NCBI GenBank assembly: GCA_045596485.1
Contig: JAZOCL010000036.1
Location: 1 to 17,633 of the forward strand
Reading direction: 5' to 3'
DNA from: SIG440 sp045596485
GTDB lineage: Bacteria > Bacillota > Clostridia > Monoglobales > Monoglobaceae
Length of the DNA stretch: 17,633 bases
In this document: positions 1-7,044 of the stretch, in pieces
Position numbering within the stretch: position 1 is the stretch's first letter
Layout: every line of letters starts with the position of its first letter
Position numbers and translations under genes: made by a program
The notes under the pieces: model-generated
Seen by the model: only the letters and a program-made list of their open reading frames with translations
Told to the model about the DNA's origin: nothing
Database searches by the model: none

Positions 1-1016
1 TTTCCTGTTTCAACTGTCCATTCCACATCGGCGCAATCCACCCTGCTACGCTTTTCAAGCTTTGCCACGCTTTCAGCTGTCTGAATGATGTTCACCGCAT
101 CTCTGCCGTTATCCGCAAAGGCTGCCACAAAATCAAAAACCTCGTTCCCAAACTCTGTGTCCGTCTTGTGGGCTGCAGCGTAGGCAATCTTCTTCACCTC
201 CTCACGGCTTAGGCTTTTAAAAAACACCTCAACACACCGTGAGCGAAGAGCGGGCGGAATTTCTTCGGGCAGGCGTGTTGTTGCACCGATAAGCCGAAAA
301 TCTGCAGGCAGACCGTTCTGGAACATTTCGTGAATATGGCGAGGAATTTCCTTGTTGTCGCGGCTGTAATAGGCGCTGTCAAAATATACCCTTCTGTCCT
401 CAAGAACCTTCAGCAGCTTGTTGAGCTGAAGGGCAGGCAGCTCCCCGATTTCGTCAATAAAGAGCACACCGCCGTGGGCTTTTGTAACTGCGCCCTCCTT
501 GGGCTGCGGAACTCCTGCAGGTCCGTAGGCTCCTGCCCCCTGATATATAGGGTCGTGAACCGAGCCAATTAGCGGATCCGCAAAGCTTCTTTCGTCAAAC
601 TGCATTGTTGTGGCATCAATCTCCACAAACTTTGAAAACTCTTTAAACGGGGATTCGGGATTCTTCTTTGCCTCATTCAGAACAACTCTCGATGCCGCCG
701 TTTTGCCCACCCCCGGAGGTCCGTAAATCAGCACGTGCTGAGGATTTTTTCCGCAGAGAGCACTACGGAGTGCCTTTATTCCCTCCTCCTGACCTACAAT
801 GTCACCCACCTTCTTCGGCCTTGTTTTTTCGGTCAGGGGTTCTGTAAGACTTATACCATTAAGCTTTTTCAACCGCTCCAGCTCTCTTGTGCTCTCCTTT
901 TCTATGGAGCTTCGCCCCGAATACTGACCCCTTAGCATAGTGAAAAAATATACCCCGATTATTATAGAAAAGAAAAACTGCGAAATTGTCATCAATATCA
1001 TCACTGTTGTCAGCAT
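1..1016 (-). CDS. lonB: ATP-dependent protease LonB (N-terminal part, cut by window edge)
   Basis: This is a membrane-anchored AAA+ Lon-type protease of the sporulation LonB family. The frame is open from an ATG at 1014-1016 to base 1, giving 338 codons; the family is about 550 residues, so the C-terminal Ser-Lys protease domain lies outside the window. Visible in order: one N-terminal membrane helix (about residues 5-27), the family signature region ending in SLTEPL (56-61), Walker A GPPGVGKT (99-106), Walker B LFIDE (185-189), sensor-1 LIGATTR (242-248) and an arginine-finger-like RSR (258-260). The stretches around ADPLIGSVHDPIYQGAGA and FQNGLPADFRLIGATTR match B. subtilis LonB closely from memory. 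GAAGGAGA at 1024-1031 is a good ribosome site 8 bases upstream. A forespore-sigma-like promoter precedes it, and the pflA terminator isolates it from the pfl operon. I infer a role in forespore proteolysis during sporulation. Confidence 0.93.
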   Translation of the reverse strand, partial: MLTTVMILMTISQFFFSIIIGVYFFTMLRGQYSGRSSIEKESTRELERLKKLNGISLTEPLTEKTRPKKVGDIVGQEEGIKALRSALCGKNPQHVLIYGPPGVGKTAASRVVLNEAKKNPESPFKEFSKFVEIDATTMQFDERSFADPLIGSVHDPIYQGAGAYGPAGVPQPKEGAVTKAHGGVLFIDEIGELPALQLNKLLKVLEDRRVYFDSAYYSRDNKEIPRHIHEMFQNGLPADFRLIGATTRLPEEIPPALRSRCVEVFFKSLSREEVKKIAYAAAHKTDTEFGNEVFDFVAAFADNGRDAVNIIQTAESVAKLEKRSRVDCADVEWTVETG

Positions 1017-1052
1017 AAAAAGGTCTCCTTCACCTTGTAAAAACTTTGTATT

Positions 1053-1081
1053 TAGTATGCGTTTTGTTCCAAAAATCATAC
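1053..1081 (-). promoter_or_regulatory. Candidate sigma-G/sigma-F (forespore) promoter of lonB
   Basis: On the minus strand, GTATG (1077-1081) is followed after exactly 17 bases by CATACTA (1053-1059). This fits the sigma-G pattern GHATR-N17/18-CATWHTA at every position. The expected start site (~1046) leaves a leader of about 30 bases with the Shine-Dalgarno at 1024-1031. No competing TTGACA/TATAAT pair is visible here. B. subtilis lonB is known to be forespore-expressed, which agrees. The -35 element abuts the pflA terminator. Confidence 0.55.
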
Positions 1082-1116
1082 AAAAAACCCTTCGCAATTA
1101 ATTTGCGAAGGGTTTT
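1081..1116 (-). terminator. Intrinsic terminator of the pflB-pflA operon
   Basis: A perfect 14-bp inverted repeat (1084-1097 with 1103-1116, 5-base loop) lies 6 bases after the pflA stop codon. Its GC-rich core is CCCTTCGC/GCGAAGGG. Read on the minus strand, the stem runs into a T tract. Confidence 0.88.
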
Positions 1117-1121
1117 AAAAC

Positions 1122-1838
1122 TCATCTATTGAGTTTTCCGTTTGCATACCTTTGGAGCCTGTCCTTTACAGACTTTTCAAGGTCTTTTTTATCTGCCAGA
1201 GGGTTTTCAAAACCCAGCTCCCTGTATTTATAAAATCCCATTGTGTGAAACGCAAGGAGCTCATATCTCTCTATGCACTTAACACCCTTTATGTGTTCAA
1301 GATATTTATCAATCGACTCTTCGCTGTCATTCAGCCCGGGAACAATTACCGTGCGAATCCAAGTGGGCTTGGCTTTTGATTCTAAAAACCGCAGCATTTC
1401 AAGAGTTCTTGACATATCTCTGCCGGTAAGTCGGAGATAGCTTTCATCATCCCAGAATTTAAGGTCAAGAATCACCGTTTGTGCGTTTTCAAGAACAAAC
1501 CTTACATCATGGGTCAGCTCCACCGCTCCCGATGTATCAAGGGCATAATTGATTCCCTTTTCTTTCAAAAGGGACACACATTCTTTTATGAACTCCACCT
1601 GAAGCAGAGGCTCCCCACCCGAAAAGGTCACTCCACCCTGCTCCTTGAAATAGGGCTTGAATCTGGCAATCTTTTTCACCAGAGCTTCGGCATCGATTTC
1701 GGTTCCCTGCCCTTTCCATGTGTCAGGATTGTGGCAATAGGCGCACCGCAAAGGGCAGCCCGCAAGGAACACCGCACAGCGCAGCCCAAGTCCGTCAACC
1801 GCAGCAAGGCTCTCGAAGGAATGTATATATCCGTTCAT
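1122..1838 (-). CDS. pflA: Pyruvate formate-lyase-activating enzyme (radical SAM)
   Basis: This radical-SAM enzyme installs the glycyl radical on pyruvate formate-lyase using a [4Fe-4S] cluster and S-adenosylmethionine. The protein has 238 residues, normal for the family. The cluster motif CPLRCAYC gives the CX3CX2C cysteines C28, C32 and C35, and FSGGEPLLQ (72-80) is the SAM-binding GGE region. The ATG lies 12 bases after the pflB stop, with an AAAGGT-type ribosome site in the gap, so the two genes are co-transcribed with PflB first. An intrinsic terminator follows immediately. The short N-terminus (cluster at residue 28, no extra ferredoxin insert) is that of a canonical PFL activase rather than a glycerol-dehydratase or choline-TMA-lyase activase. 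Confidence 0.95.
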   Translation of the reverse strand: MNGYIHSFESLAAVDGLGLRCAVFLAGCPLRCAYCHNPDTWKGQGTEIDAEALVKKIARFKPYFKEQGGVTFSGGEPLLQVEFIKECVSLLKEKGINYALDTSGAVELTHDVRFVLENAQTVILDLKFWDDESYLRLTGRDMSRTLEMLRFLESKAKPTWIRTVIVPGLNDSEESIDKYLEHIKGVKCIERYELLAFHTMGFYKYRELGFENPLADKKDLEKSVKDRLQRYANGKLNR

Positions 1839-1850
1839 CGCTCTCTACCT

Positions 1851-4079
1851 TTACATTTTTTCGTGGAAGGTTCTTGCAATAACCTCAAGCTGCTTGTCAC
1901 GGGTCAGCTTGTTGAAGTTCACCGCATAACCGCTGACACGAATTGTCAGCGAGGGATAAAGCGTGGGGTCTTCCATTGCGTCAATCAGCTTTTGACGATT
2001 GAGAACGTTAACGTTCAGGTGATGTGCATTCTGTGCAAAATATCCGTCAAGTACCGCAACAAGCTTTTCAACACGGTCACCGTCATCTGTTCCCAAGGCA
2101 TCAGGGGTGATTGAGAAGGTATTTGAAATACCGTCTTGACAGCAATCATAGCAAAGCTTTGCAACCGAATTGAGGGACGCCAGAGCTCCCTCTGCATCTC
2201 TGCCGTGCATGGGATTTGCACCGGGCGCAAAAGGCTCGCCTGCCTTTCTTCCGTCAGGCGTTGCACCTGTCTTTTTGCCGTAAACTACGTTTGATGTGAT
2301 TGTAAGGATTGAAAGTGTGTGCTTTGCATTGCGGTAAGTCTTTGTTTTACACAGCTCAGTATAGAAAAATTCTGTAATCCATCTTGCAATTTCATCTGCA
2401 CGGTCATCGTCGTTGCCGTATTTTGGGAAGTCTCCCTCGGTTTTGAAGTCAACAATAAGCCCTCTTTCGTCCTTGACGGGTGTAACCTTTGCATACTTGA
2501 TTGCACTAAGGCTGTCTGCAAGAACGCTGAGACCGCTGATTCCAAATGCCATAAGACGTTCAGGCTCAACGTCGTGAAGTGACATCATAAGCCGTTCATA
2601 GGCATAGCGGTCATGCATATAATGAATTATGTTCATTGTATTCACATAGAGCTTTGCCATCCATGCAGCATATTCCTTGAAGACCTCAATAACCTCATCA
2701 TAGACCAAGGGCATGTTCTCATCAAAAGCTCTGCCCTCAGGTGCAACCTGCTCACCGTACACCTCGTCCTTGCCGCCATTGAGTGACATAAGCAGAACCT
2801 TTGCAAGATTACATCTTGCGCCAAAGAACTGCATCTGCTTTCCTGTTTTCATTGCAGATACGCAGCAGGCAATGGCATAGTCATCGCCAAAGTCCTTGCG
2901 CATAACATCATCGTTTTCGTACTGAATTGAGTCAGTATCAATCGAAACCTTTGCACAGAATTCCTTGAAGCCCTGTGGGAGCTCCTGTGCCCACAAAACC
3001 GTGATATTGGGCTCTGCACTGGGTCCAAGATTATAAAGGGTCTGAAGGAATCTGAAGCAGGTCTTTGTAACCATAGGCTTTCCGTCCTCGGTCATACCCG
3101 CAAGCGAACAGGTTACCCAAACAGGGTCTCCTGCAAAAAGATCATTATATTCGGGAGTGCGAAGATGACGTACAAGTCTCATTTTGATAACAAGGTCATC
3201 AATCAGCTCCTGTGCCGAAACCTCGTCAAGAACGCCTTCTTCAATATCTCTCTGAATGTATATATCAATGAATGCCGAAATCCTTCCGATACTGTTTGCA
3301 GCACCGTTCTGCTCCTTCACCGCACCCAGATAGCCAAAATAGAGCCATTGAATTGCTTCAAGGGCATTGCTTGCAGGACGTGTTATATCACAACCGTATC
3401 CGCCTGCCATAACAACAAGTTGCTTCATAAATTCAAGTTGCTTCTGAATATCCTCAAGAAGCTGAATTGTGTCATCGCACATATCCCTTTCGCCGATTCG
3501 CTTTTTGTCAAGCTCACGTTCTTTGATGAGATATTCCATTCCATAAAGAGCAATTCTGCGGTAGTCACCGATAATTCTGCCTCGTGCGTATGCGTCGGGA
3601 AGACCCGTGAGAACTCCCACATGTCTTGCTTTTTTCATAGTGTCGGTATATGCTCTAAAAACACCGTCGTTGTGGGTTGTGCGGTATTTAAATTCATTTG
3701 CAACATTCTCGCCGATTTCATAGCCGTAAGCCTTGCACGCCTGAACAGCGTTGCGATAGCCCGCAAAAGGATTAACCGCTCTTTTCAGAGGCTCGTCGGT
3801 CTGAAGACCAATAATAATATCATCGCCCTTCAGCACATACCCGGGCTCATAGGTCAATAGCGACGAAACACGCTCGGTATCAATGTCAAGAACTCCGCCT
3901 CTTTTGTTTTCTTCAATCAAAAGTTCGCTCACTCTCTTCGAAACACGTTCGGTTCGCTTTGTCGCACCCTTCAAAAAGGTAGCGTCACCTGTGTATGGTG
4001 TATAGTTTCGCTTTATGAAATCGCTTACATCTATGGTATCTGACCAATTTCCCTTTTTAAAACCTCTCCAATATGCCAT
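1851..4079 (-). CDS. pflB: Formate C-acetyltransferase (pyruvate formate-lyase)
   Basis: This glycyl-radical enzyme converts pyruvate and CoA to formate and acetyl-CoA under anaerobic conditions. The protein has 742 residues, typical of bacterial PFL. The adjacent catalytic cysteines are C405-C406 in AIACCVSAM, and the radical-bearing glycine is G717 in RVSGYAVNF, 26 residues from the C-terminus. The Cys-Cys pair separates true PFL from glycyl-radical dehydratases and decarboxylases, which have a single cysteine. The start ATG has AAAGGAC about 9 bases upstream. The gene is first in an operon with its activase. The leader carries a sigma-A promoter, a ZTP riboswitch and an intrinsic terminator, so expression should rise when ZTP accumulates, that is, when 10-formyl-tetrahydrofolate is short. 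Formate from PFL can be ligated to tetrahydrofolate, which makes this regulation sensible. Confidence 0.97.
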   Translation of the reverse strand: MAYWRGFKKGNWSDTIDVSDFIKRNYTPYTGDATFLKGATKRTERVSKRVSELLIEENKRGGVLDIDTERVSSLLTYEPGYVLKGDDIIIGLQTDEPLKRAVNPFAGYRNAVQACKAYGYEIGENVANEFKYRTTHNDGVFRAYTDTMKKARHVGVLTGLPDAYARGRIIGDYRRIALYGMEYLIKERELDKKRIGERDMCDDTIQLLEDIQKQLEFMKQLVVMAGGYGCDITRPASNALEAIQWLYFGYLGAVKEQNGAANSIGRISAFIDIYIQRDIEEGVLDEVSAQELIDDLVIKMRLVRHLRTPEYNDLFAGDPVWVTCSLAGMTEDGKPMVTKTCFRFLQTLYNLGPSAEPNITVLWAQELPQGFKEFCAKVSIDTDSIQYENDDVMRKDFGDDYAIACCVSAMKTGKQMQFFGARCNLAKVLLMSLNGGKDEVYGEQVAPEGRAFDENMPLVYDEVIEVFKEYAAWMAKLYVNTMNIIHYMHDRYAYERLMMSLHDVEPERLMAFGISGLSVLADSLSAIKYAKVTPVKDERGLIVDFKTEGDFPKYGNDDDRADEIARWITEFFYTELCKTKTYRNAKHTLSILTITSNVVYGKKTGATPDGRKAGEPFAPGANPMHGRDAEGALASLNSVAKLCYDCCQDGISNTFSITPDALGTDDGDRVEKLVAVLDGYFAQNAHHLNVNVLNRQKLIDAMEDPTLYPSLTIRVSGYAVNFNKLTRDKQLEVIARTFHEKM

Positions 4080-4106
4080 AAAATCAGTCCTTTCTATCTA
4101 TATAAA

Positions 4107-4141
4107 CAAAAAACATCCGTTGTTTTCAAAAAACAAGGATG
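4107..4141 (-). terminator. Regulated terminator (expression platform) of the ZTP riboswitch
   Basis: On the minus strand a hairpin spans 4141 down to 4114: CATCC/GGATG at the base and TTGTTTT/AAAACAA above. It is followed by a run of six T (4113-4108). It starts directly at the aptamer's last conserved bases, so aptamer folding and termination should be mutually exclusive. It lies about 30 bases before the pflB start. Confidence 0.85.
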
Positions 4142-4210
4142 CCCAGGCGGTCGGCCAATCTAATCCCTGTTCCCCAATGGTTATCCATTCTCCGCCAGTC
4201 GCAGGGGTTA
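4141..4210 (-). ncRNA. ZTP riboswitch aptamer (pfl RNA motif)
   Basis: The minus strand contains the two conserved halves of the ZTP/pfl motif: GACTGGCGG (from about 4200 to 4192) and CCGCCTGGGC (4150-4141). Between them are a helix AATGG/CCATT closed by ATAA and a helix CCCTG/CAGGG that brackets the first half. GGCGG and CCGCC can form the expected pseudoknot. This class binds ZTP/ZMP and is known to precede pfl and folate/purine genes. It sits between the sigma-A promoter and the intrinsic terminator of pflB, so a transcriptional ON switch is the expected mechanism. Confidence 0.9.
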
Positions 4211-4231
4211 TTTGATTTTTTGTTCTATCTC

Positions 4232-4260
4232 ATTATACACAAAAAAGTACTGCTTGTCAA
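4232..4260 (-). promoter_or_regulatory. Sigma-A promoter of pflB-pflA
   Basis: On the minus strand, a perfect TTGACA (4255-4260) and a perfect TATAAT (4232-4237) are separated by 17 bases. The predicted start (~4225) lies about 15 bases before the ZTP aptamer. The other strand carries the divergent rnj promoter further right. Confidence 0.88.
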
Positions 4261-4363
4261 ACAAAATACAAACAAAAAATAATTTTTTATCATCTTTTTT
4301 TTGGTTATTTGAATAGCCTGCAGAAATTGGGAGAAAATCCTTATGTAAATATTTCCAAACCCC

Positions 4364-4517
4364 TTGCAAAATATGGAATATTAGTGTATAATATACCGTG
4401 GTTGAATGTTATCGAAGAAATCTTCGGTTCATTGATACAGAGCGGTTTAAAAATATAGAAGGCTGAGGACGTACGGAATTTTTCACCTCTGCCTCAAAGA
4501 AAATGGAGGATAGTTTT
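4364..4517 (+). promoter_or_regulatory. Sigma-A promoter and leader of RNase J gene
   Basis: TTGCAA (4364-4369) and TATAAT (4387-4392) are spaced by 17 bases, with a predicted start near 4399 and a leader of about 119 bases. In the leader, CGAAG/CTTCG (4413-4426) and GGCTGAGG/CCTCTGCC (4461-4468 with 4486-4493, one mismatch) can form hairpins just before the ribosome site. There is no U tract, so these are not terminators. They may affect translation or mRNA stability. Confidence 0.72.
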
Positions 4518-6182
4518 TTGCAAAAAAGTAAAAAAATCAAGATTACACCACTCGGAGGACTGCATGAGATCGGAAAAAATATGACAGTCTTCGAGTACGG
4601 AAGCGACTTACTTATTCTTGATGCAGGTCTTGCGTTCCCCGACGATGATATGCTGGGAATTGATATGGTTATACCCGATATAACCTATCTTCAGAAGCAC
4701 AAGAACAGAATTCGCGGAATAATTCTCACCCACGGTCACGAGGACCATATCGGAGCAATCCCCTATGTTCTCAAGGAATTCAATGTTCCTGTTTTCGGAA
4801 CAAAGCTGACTTTGGGCATTCTAAAAAACAAGCTTGAGGAGCACGGAATTTTGAACTCTACAAAGCTCAACGTAATAAGCCCAGGAGCAACCTTCTCACT
4901 GGGTGAATTTAAGGTTGAGTTCATTCGTTCAAACCACAGCATTGCCGATGCTGTTGCCGTGGCACTTCACACCCCTGCAGGTGTTGTTGTTCACACAGGA
5001 GACTTCAAGATTGACTCAACACCAATTGACGGCGAAATGATTGACCTTGGAAGAATCGGTGAGCTGGGCAGAAAGGGAGTTCTTCTTCTTATGTCCGACA
5101 GCACCAATGCCGAGCGCAAGGGCTATACAATGAGCGAGCGTACCGTCGGCGCCACCTTTGACAATGTATTTGAAAACTGCAGCAAGCGTATTTTTGTTGC
5201 AACCTTCGCTTCAAACATTCACAGAGTTCAGCAAATTATCAACGCTGCAGTGAAATACGGCAGAAAGGTTGCGGTTTCGGGACGCAGTATGGAAAATGTT
5301 TTGACCGCCGCCATTGAGCTCGGATATATGAATATTCCAAAAAACACCCTAATAAAGCTTGACGAAATCGGCAGATATTCAAAAGAACAGCTTGTTATTA
5401 TCACAACAGGCAGTCAGGGCGAAACAATGTCCGCCCTTTCAAGAATGGCATTTTCGGGTCACAAAAAGGTAAACATCGAAGCCGACGACCTTGTTATTAT
5501 TTCGGCAAGCCCCATCCCCGGCAACGAAAAGGCAATCTCAAACGTAATCAACGAGCTTCTCAAACACGGAGCAGAGGTTATTTATGAATCCCTTGCCGAC
5601 GTTCACGTTTCGTGTCATGCCTGTCAGGAGGAGCTGAAAATCATTCTTGCTCTGGCAAAGCCAAAGTATTTTATGCCTGTCCACGGTGAATTCAAGCATC
5701 TTAGCCGTCACCGCGATTTGGCTCTTCAAATGGGAATGTCGTCAAAAGACATATTTATGATGGAAAACGGTCAGGTTCTTGAGGTTTCAAAGAGCGAAGC
5801 CAAAATAACAGGTATTGTTCCCTCAGGCAGAGTTTTGGTTGACGGTCTCGGCGTAGGCGATGTGGGAAGCATTGTTCTTCGTGACCGCAAGCATCTCTCT
5901 GAGGACGGTCTCATTGTTGTTGTAATGACAATCGACCAGGCAAGCCAGAGTGTTGTTGCAGGACCCGACATTATATCCCGCGGCTTCGTATACGTCCGTG
6001 AATCCGAGGATCTTATGGAAAGTATGCGGATAAAAGCCACTGACATTGTCAACGTATGTCTTGACAACCACACCCTTGACTGGACAAGCCTCAAGACTCA
6101 TATCAAAAACGAGCTGGGTGCATATATCTTCTCAAAAACAAAGAGAAAGCCTATGATACTTCCCGTAATTATGGACATTTAA
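4518..6182 (+). CDS. rnj: Ribonuclease J (beta-CASP metallo-beta-lactamase)
   Basis: RNase J has 5'-3' exonuclease and endonuclease activity in mRNA turnover and rRNA maturation, and is cytosolic. I place the start at TTG 4518 because GGAGGA (4505-4510) lies 7 bases upstream. The in-frame ATG at 4503 overlaps that ribosome site and has none of its own. This gives 554 residues beginning MQKSKKIKITPLGG, as in the family. The zinc ligand motif HGHEDH is at residues 72-77. Further on are SDSTNAERKG, the beta-CASP region with SGRSMENV, and HGEFKHLSRH, a late metal-binding motif. The protein runs to the normal C-terminus. It stands alone, with its own promoter and a strong terminator behind it. Whether it corresponds to RNase J1 or J2 cannot be decided here; intact active-site residues argue for a catalytically active J1-like protein. 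Confidence 0.95.
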   Translation: MQKSKKIKITPLGGLHEIGKNMTVFEYGSDLLILDAGLAFPDDDMLGIDMVIPDITYLQKHKNRIRGIILTHGHEDHIGAIPYVLKEFNVPVFGTKLTLGILKNKLEEHGILNSTKLNVISPGATFSLGEFKVEFIRSNHSIADAVAVALHTPAGVVVHTGDFKIDSTPIDGEMIDLGRIGELGRKGVLLLMSDSTNAERKGYTMSERTVGATFDNVFENCSKRIFVATFASNIHRVQQIINAAVKYGRKVAVSGRSMENVLTAAIELGYMNIPKNTLIKLDEIGRYSKEQLVIITTGSQGETMSALSRMAFSGHKKVNIEADDLVIISASPIPGNEKAISNVINELLKHGAEVIYESLADVHVSCHACQEELKIILALAKPKYFMPVHGEFKHLSRHRDLALQMGMSSKDIFMMENGQVLEVSKSEAKITGIVPSGRVLVDGLGVGDVGSIVLRDRKHLSEDGLIVVVMTIDQASQSVVAGPDIISRGFVYVRESEDLMESMRIKATDIVNVCLDNHTLDWTSLKTHIKNELGAYIFSKTKRKPMILPVIMDI

Positions 6183-6203
6183 TTAAATCCGCTCTAAAAA
6201 GTT

Positions 6204-6238
6204 CAAGTCCCCACCGTCGGTGGGGACTTGTTGTTTTA
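6204..6238 (+). terminator. Intrinsic terminator after rnj, possibly bidirectional
   Basis: An 11-bp perfect stem (CAAGTCCCCAC 6204-6214 with 6220-6230) and a 5-base loop are followed by TTGTTTTA. It lies between convergent genes. The minus-strand reading is followed by a CTTTTTAG stretch a few bases on, so it may also stop transcripts of the zinc-ribbon gene. Confidence 0.9.
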
Positions 6239-6244
6239 TGTATA

Positions 6245-6631
6245 TTATTTATATTCACCGCAGCTTTTGCAGAAATGCGCTGTTTTGTCATTCATATATC
6301 CGCATTTTGCACACTTCCAGTTTCCGTCCTTGCTTTCGCCAATACTTCTAACATCATAGGAGCTTGAACCTCTGGTCGGTGAACTCTTTAAAGGAGACTC
6401 ACTCATCCTATCCTTCCTTATCAGTCTGTGTGTTTCTATAACATTACGATTTATGGTCTCAACATATTCCAGTATTTCGCCCAGCGCAAACAGAGTTACA
6501 AAGCTTATAAATCCGCTCGACAACATAGCCAAAAACAAAAGAAGGGACTCTCCCATAATTCCGACAACAACTCCCGTTAAAACTGACAGGGCAAGCAATA
6601 CAATTGCCACGACTTTACAGATACTTTTCAT
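6245..6631 (-). CDS. Small membrane protein with C-terminal zinc ribbon
   Basis: A 128-residue protein of unknown function. The first ~55 residues form two hydrophobic helices (about 5-27 and 30-52), followed by a charged linker with a serine/proline-rich stretch. The C-terminus has two CxxC pairs in CAKCGYMN and CKSCGEYK, which is a rubredoxin-like zinc ribbon of the kind often found at protein ends in Firmicutes. The start ATG has AAAGGAGG about 9 bases upstream. It is transcribed alone from its own promoter and converges on rnj. The domain layout suggests a membrane-anchored protein with a cytosolic zinc finger; no pathway can be inferred. Confidence 0.8.
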   Translation of the reverse strand: MKSICKVVAIVLLALSVLTGVVVGIMGESLLLFLAMLSSGFISFVTLFALGEILEYVETINRNVIETHRLIRKDRMSESPLKSSPTRGSSSYDVRSIGESKDGNWKCAKCGYMNDKTAHFCKSCGEYK

Positions 6632-6663
6632 TTAAATTCAACCTCCTTTGTCATTGCAATTTC

Positions 6664-6691
6664 ATACTATCACACTAAAACCCCCTGTCAA
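6664..6691 (-). promoter_or_regulatory. Sigma-A promoter of the zinc-ribbon membrane protein
   Basis: On the minus strand, TTGACA (6686-6691) and TAGTAT (6664-6669) are 16 bases apart, about 30 bases upstream of the ATG at 6631. The spacer is one base shorter than ideal. Confidence 0.6.
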
Positions 6692-6715
6692 GCATAGATT
6701 TATAGAACAAAAATC

Positions 6716-6744
6716 TTGACTTTTCTCCGAAAAAGTGCTATCAT
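6716..6744 (+). promoter_or_regulatory. Sigma-A promoter of pheST
   Basis: TTGACT (6716-6721) and TATCAT (6739-6744) have 17-base spacing. The predicted start (~6751) leaves a ~294-base leader that contains the T-box. Confidence 0.72.
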
Positions 6745-6750
6745 TTAGTG

Positions 6751-7010
6751 GTATATGAACTGTGAAGGTGTGTAAGTAGCATCGGGTAAATCGCAGAAGA
6801 GAGCGGATATCAAAGGCTGAGAGTATCTGTTGCGGTCCCGAATGTGAATTTCAGCATCGGAGTTCTCTGCGAAGTTGGTTTTTCATATAAGCAGGGTGTT
6901 TTGCGTTCACGCCAAAAACGCGCAATGAGTGCAGAAGTTATTTCTGAATCCGGGTGGTACCGCGGACTATTTTTTAGTTCGTCCCAAGAATTTTGGGGCG
7001 AACTTTTTTG
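6751..7010 (+). ncRNA. T-box leader (tRNA-Phe-sensing) of pheST
   Basis: The T-box core GGGTGGTACCGCGG is at 6952-6965. Stem I closes with CGCAGA (6792-6797) and TCTGCG (6866-6871). On its 3' side, TTC (6850-6852), followed by a purine, is the likely Phe specifier codon, consistent with the phenylalanyl-tRNA synthetase genes downstream. A terminator follows the T-box. Uncharged tRNA-Phe should stabilise the antiterminator and allow pheST transcription. The specifier position is my reading of the fold, not a computed one. Confidence 0.9.
6976..7009 (+). terminator. T-box regulated terminator upstream of pheS
   Basis: A 12-bp stem, AGTTCGTCCCAA (6976-6987) with TTGGGGCGAACT (6993-7004) and one G-T pair, runs directly into six T. 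It begins 10 bases after the T-box core, the standard antiterminator/terminator arrangement. Confidence 0.9.
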
Positions 7011-7044
7011 CTCTCTAAATCAATTATCAGAAAGGAAACTTGTT

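Noticed and set aside
3165..3860. Long open frame (231 codons) on the plus strand inside pflB
   Set aside because: It is antisense to highly conserved PFL sequence, has no ribosome site, and its protein looks like no family; it is a codon-bias shadow.
6844..7044. 67-codon N-terminal extension of PheS from an upstream ATG
   Set aside because: It would translate the T-box and its terminator. ATG 7045 has a ribosome site and gives the normal family N-terminus.
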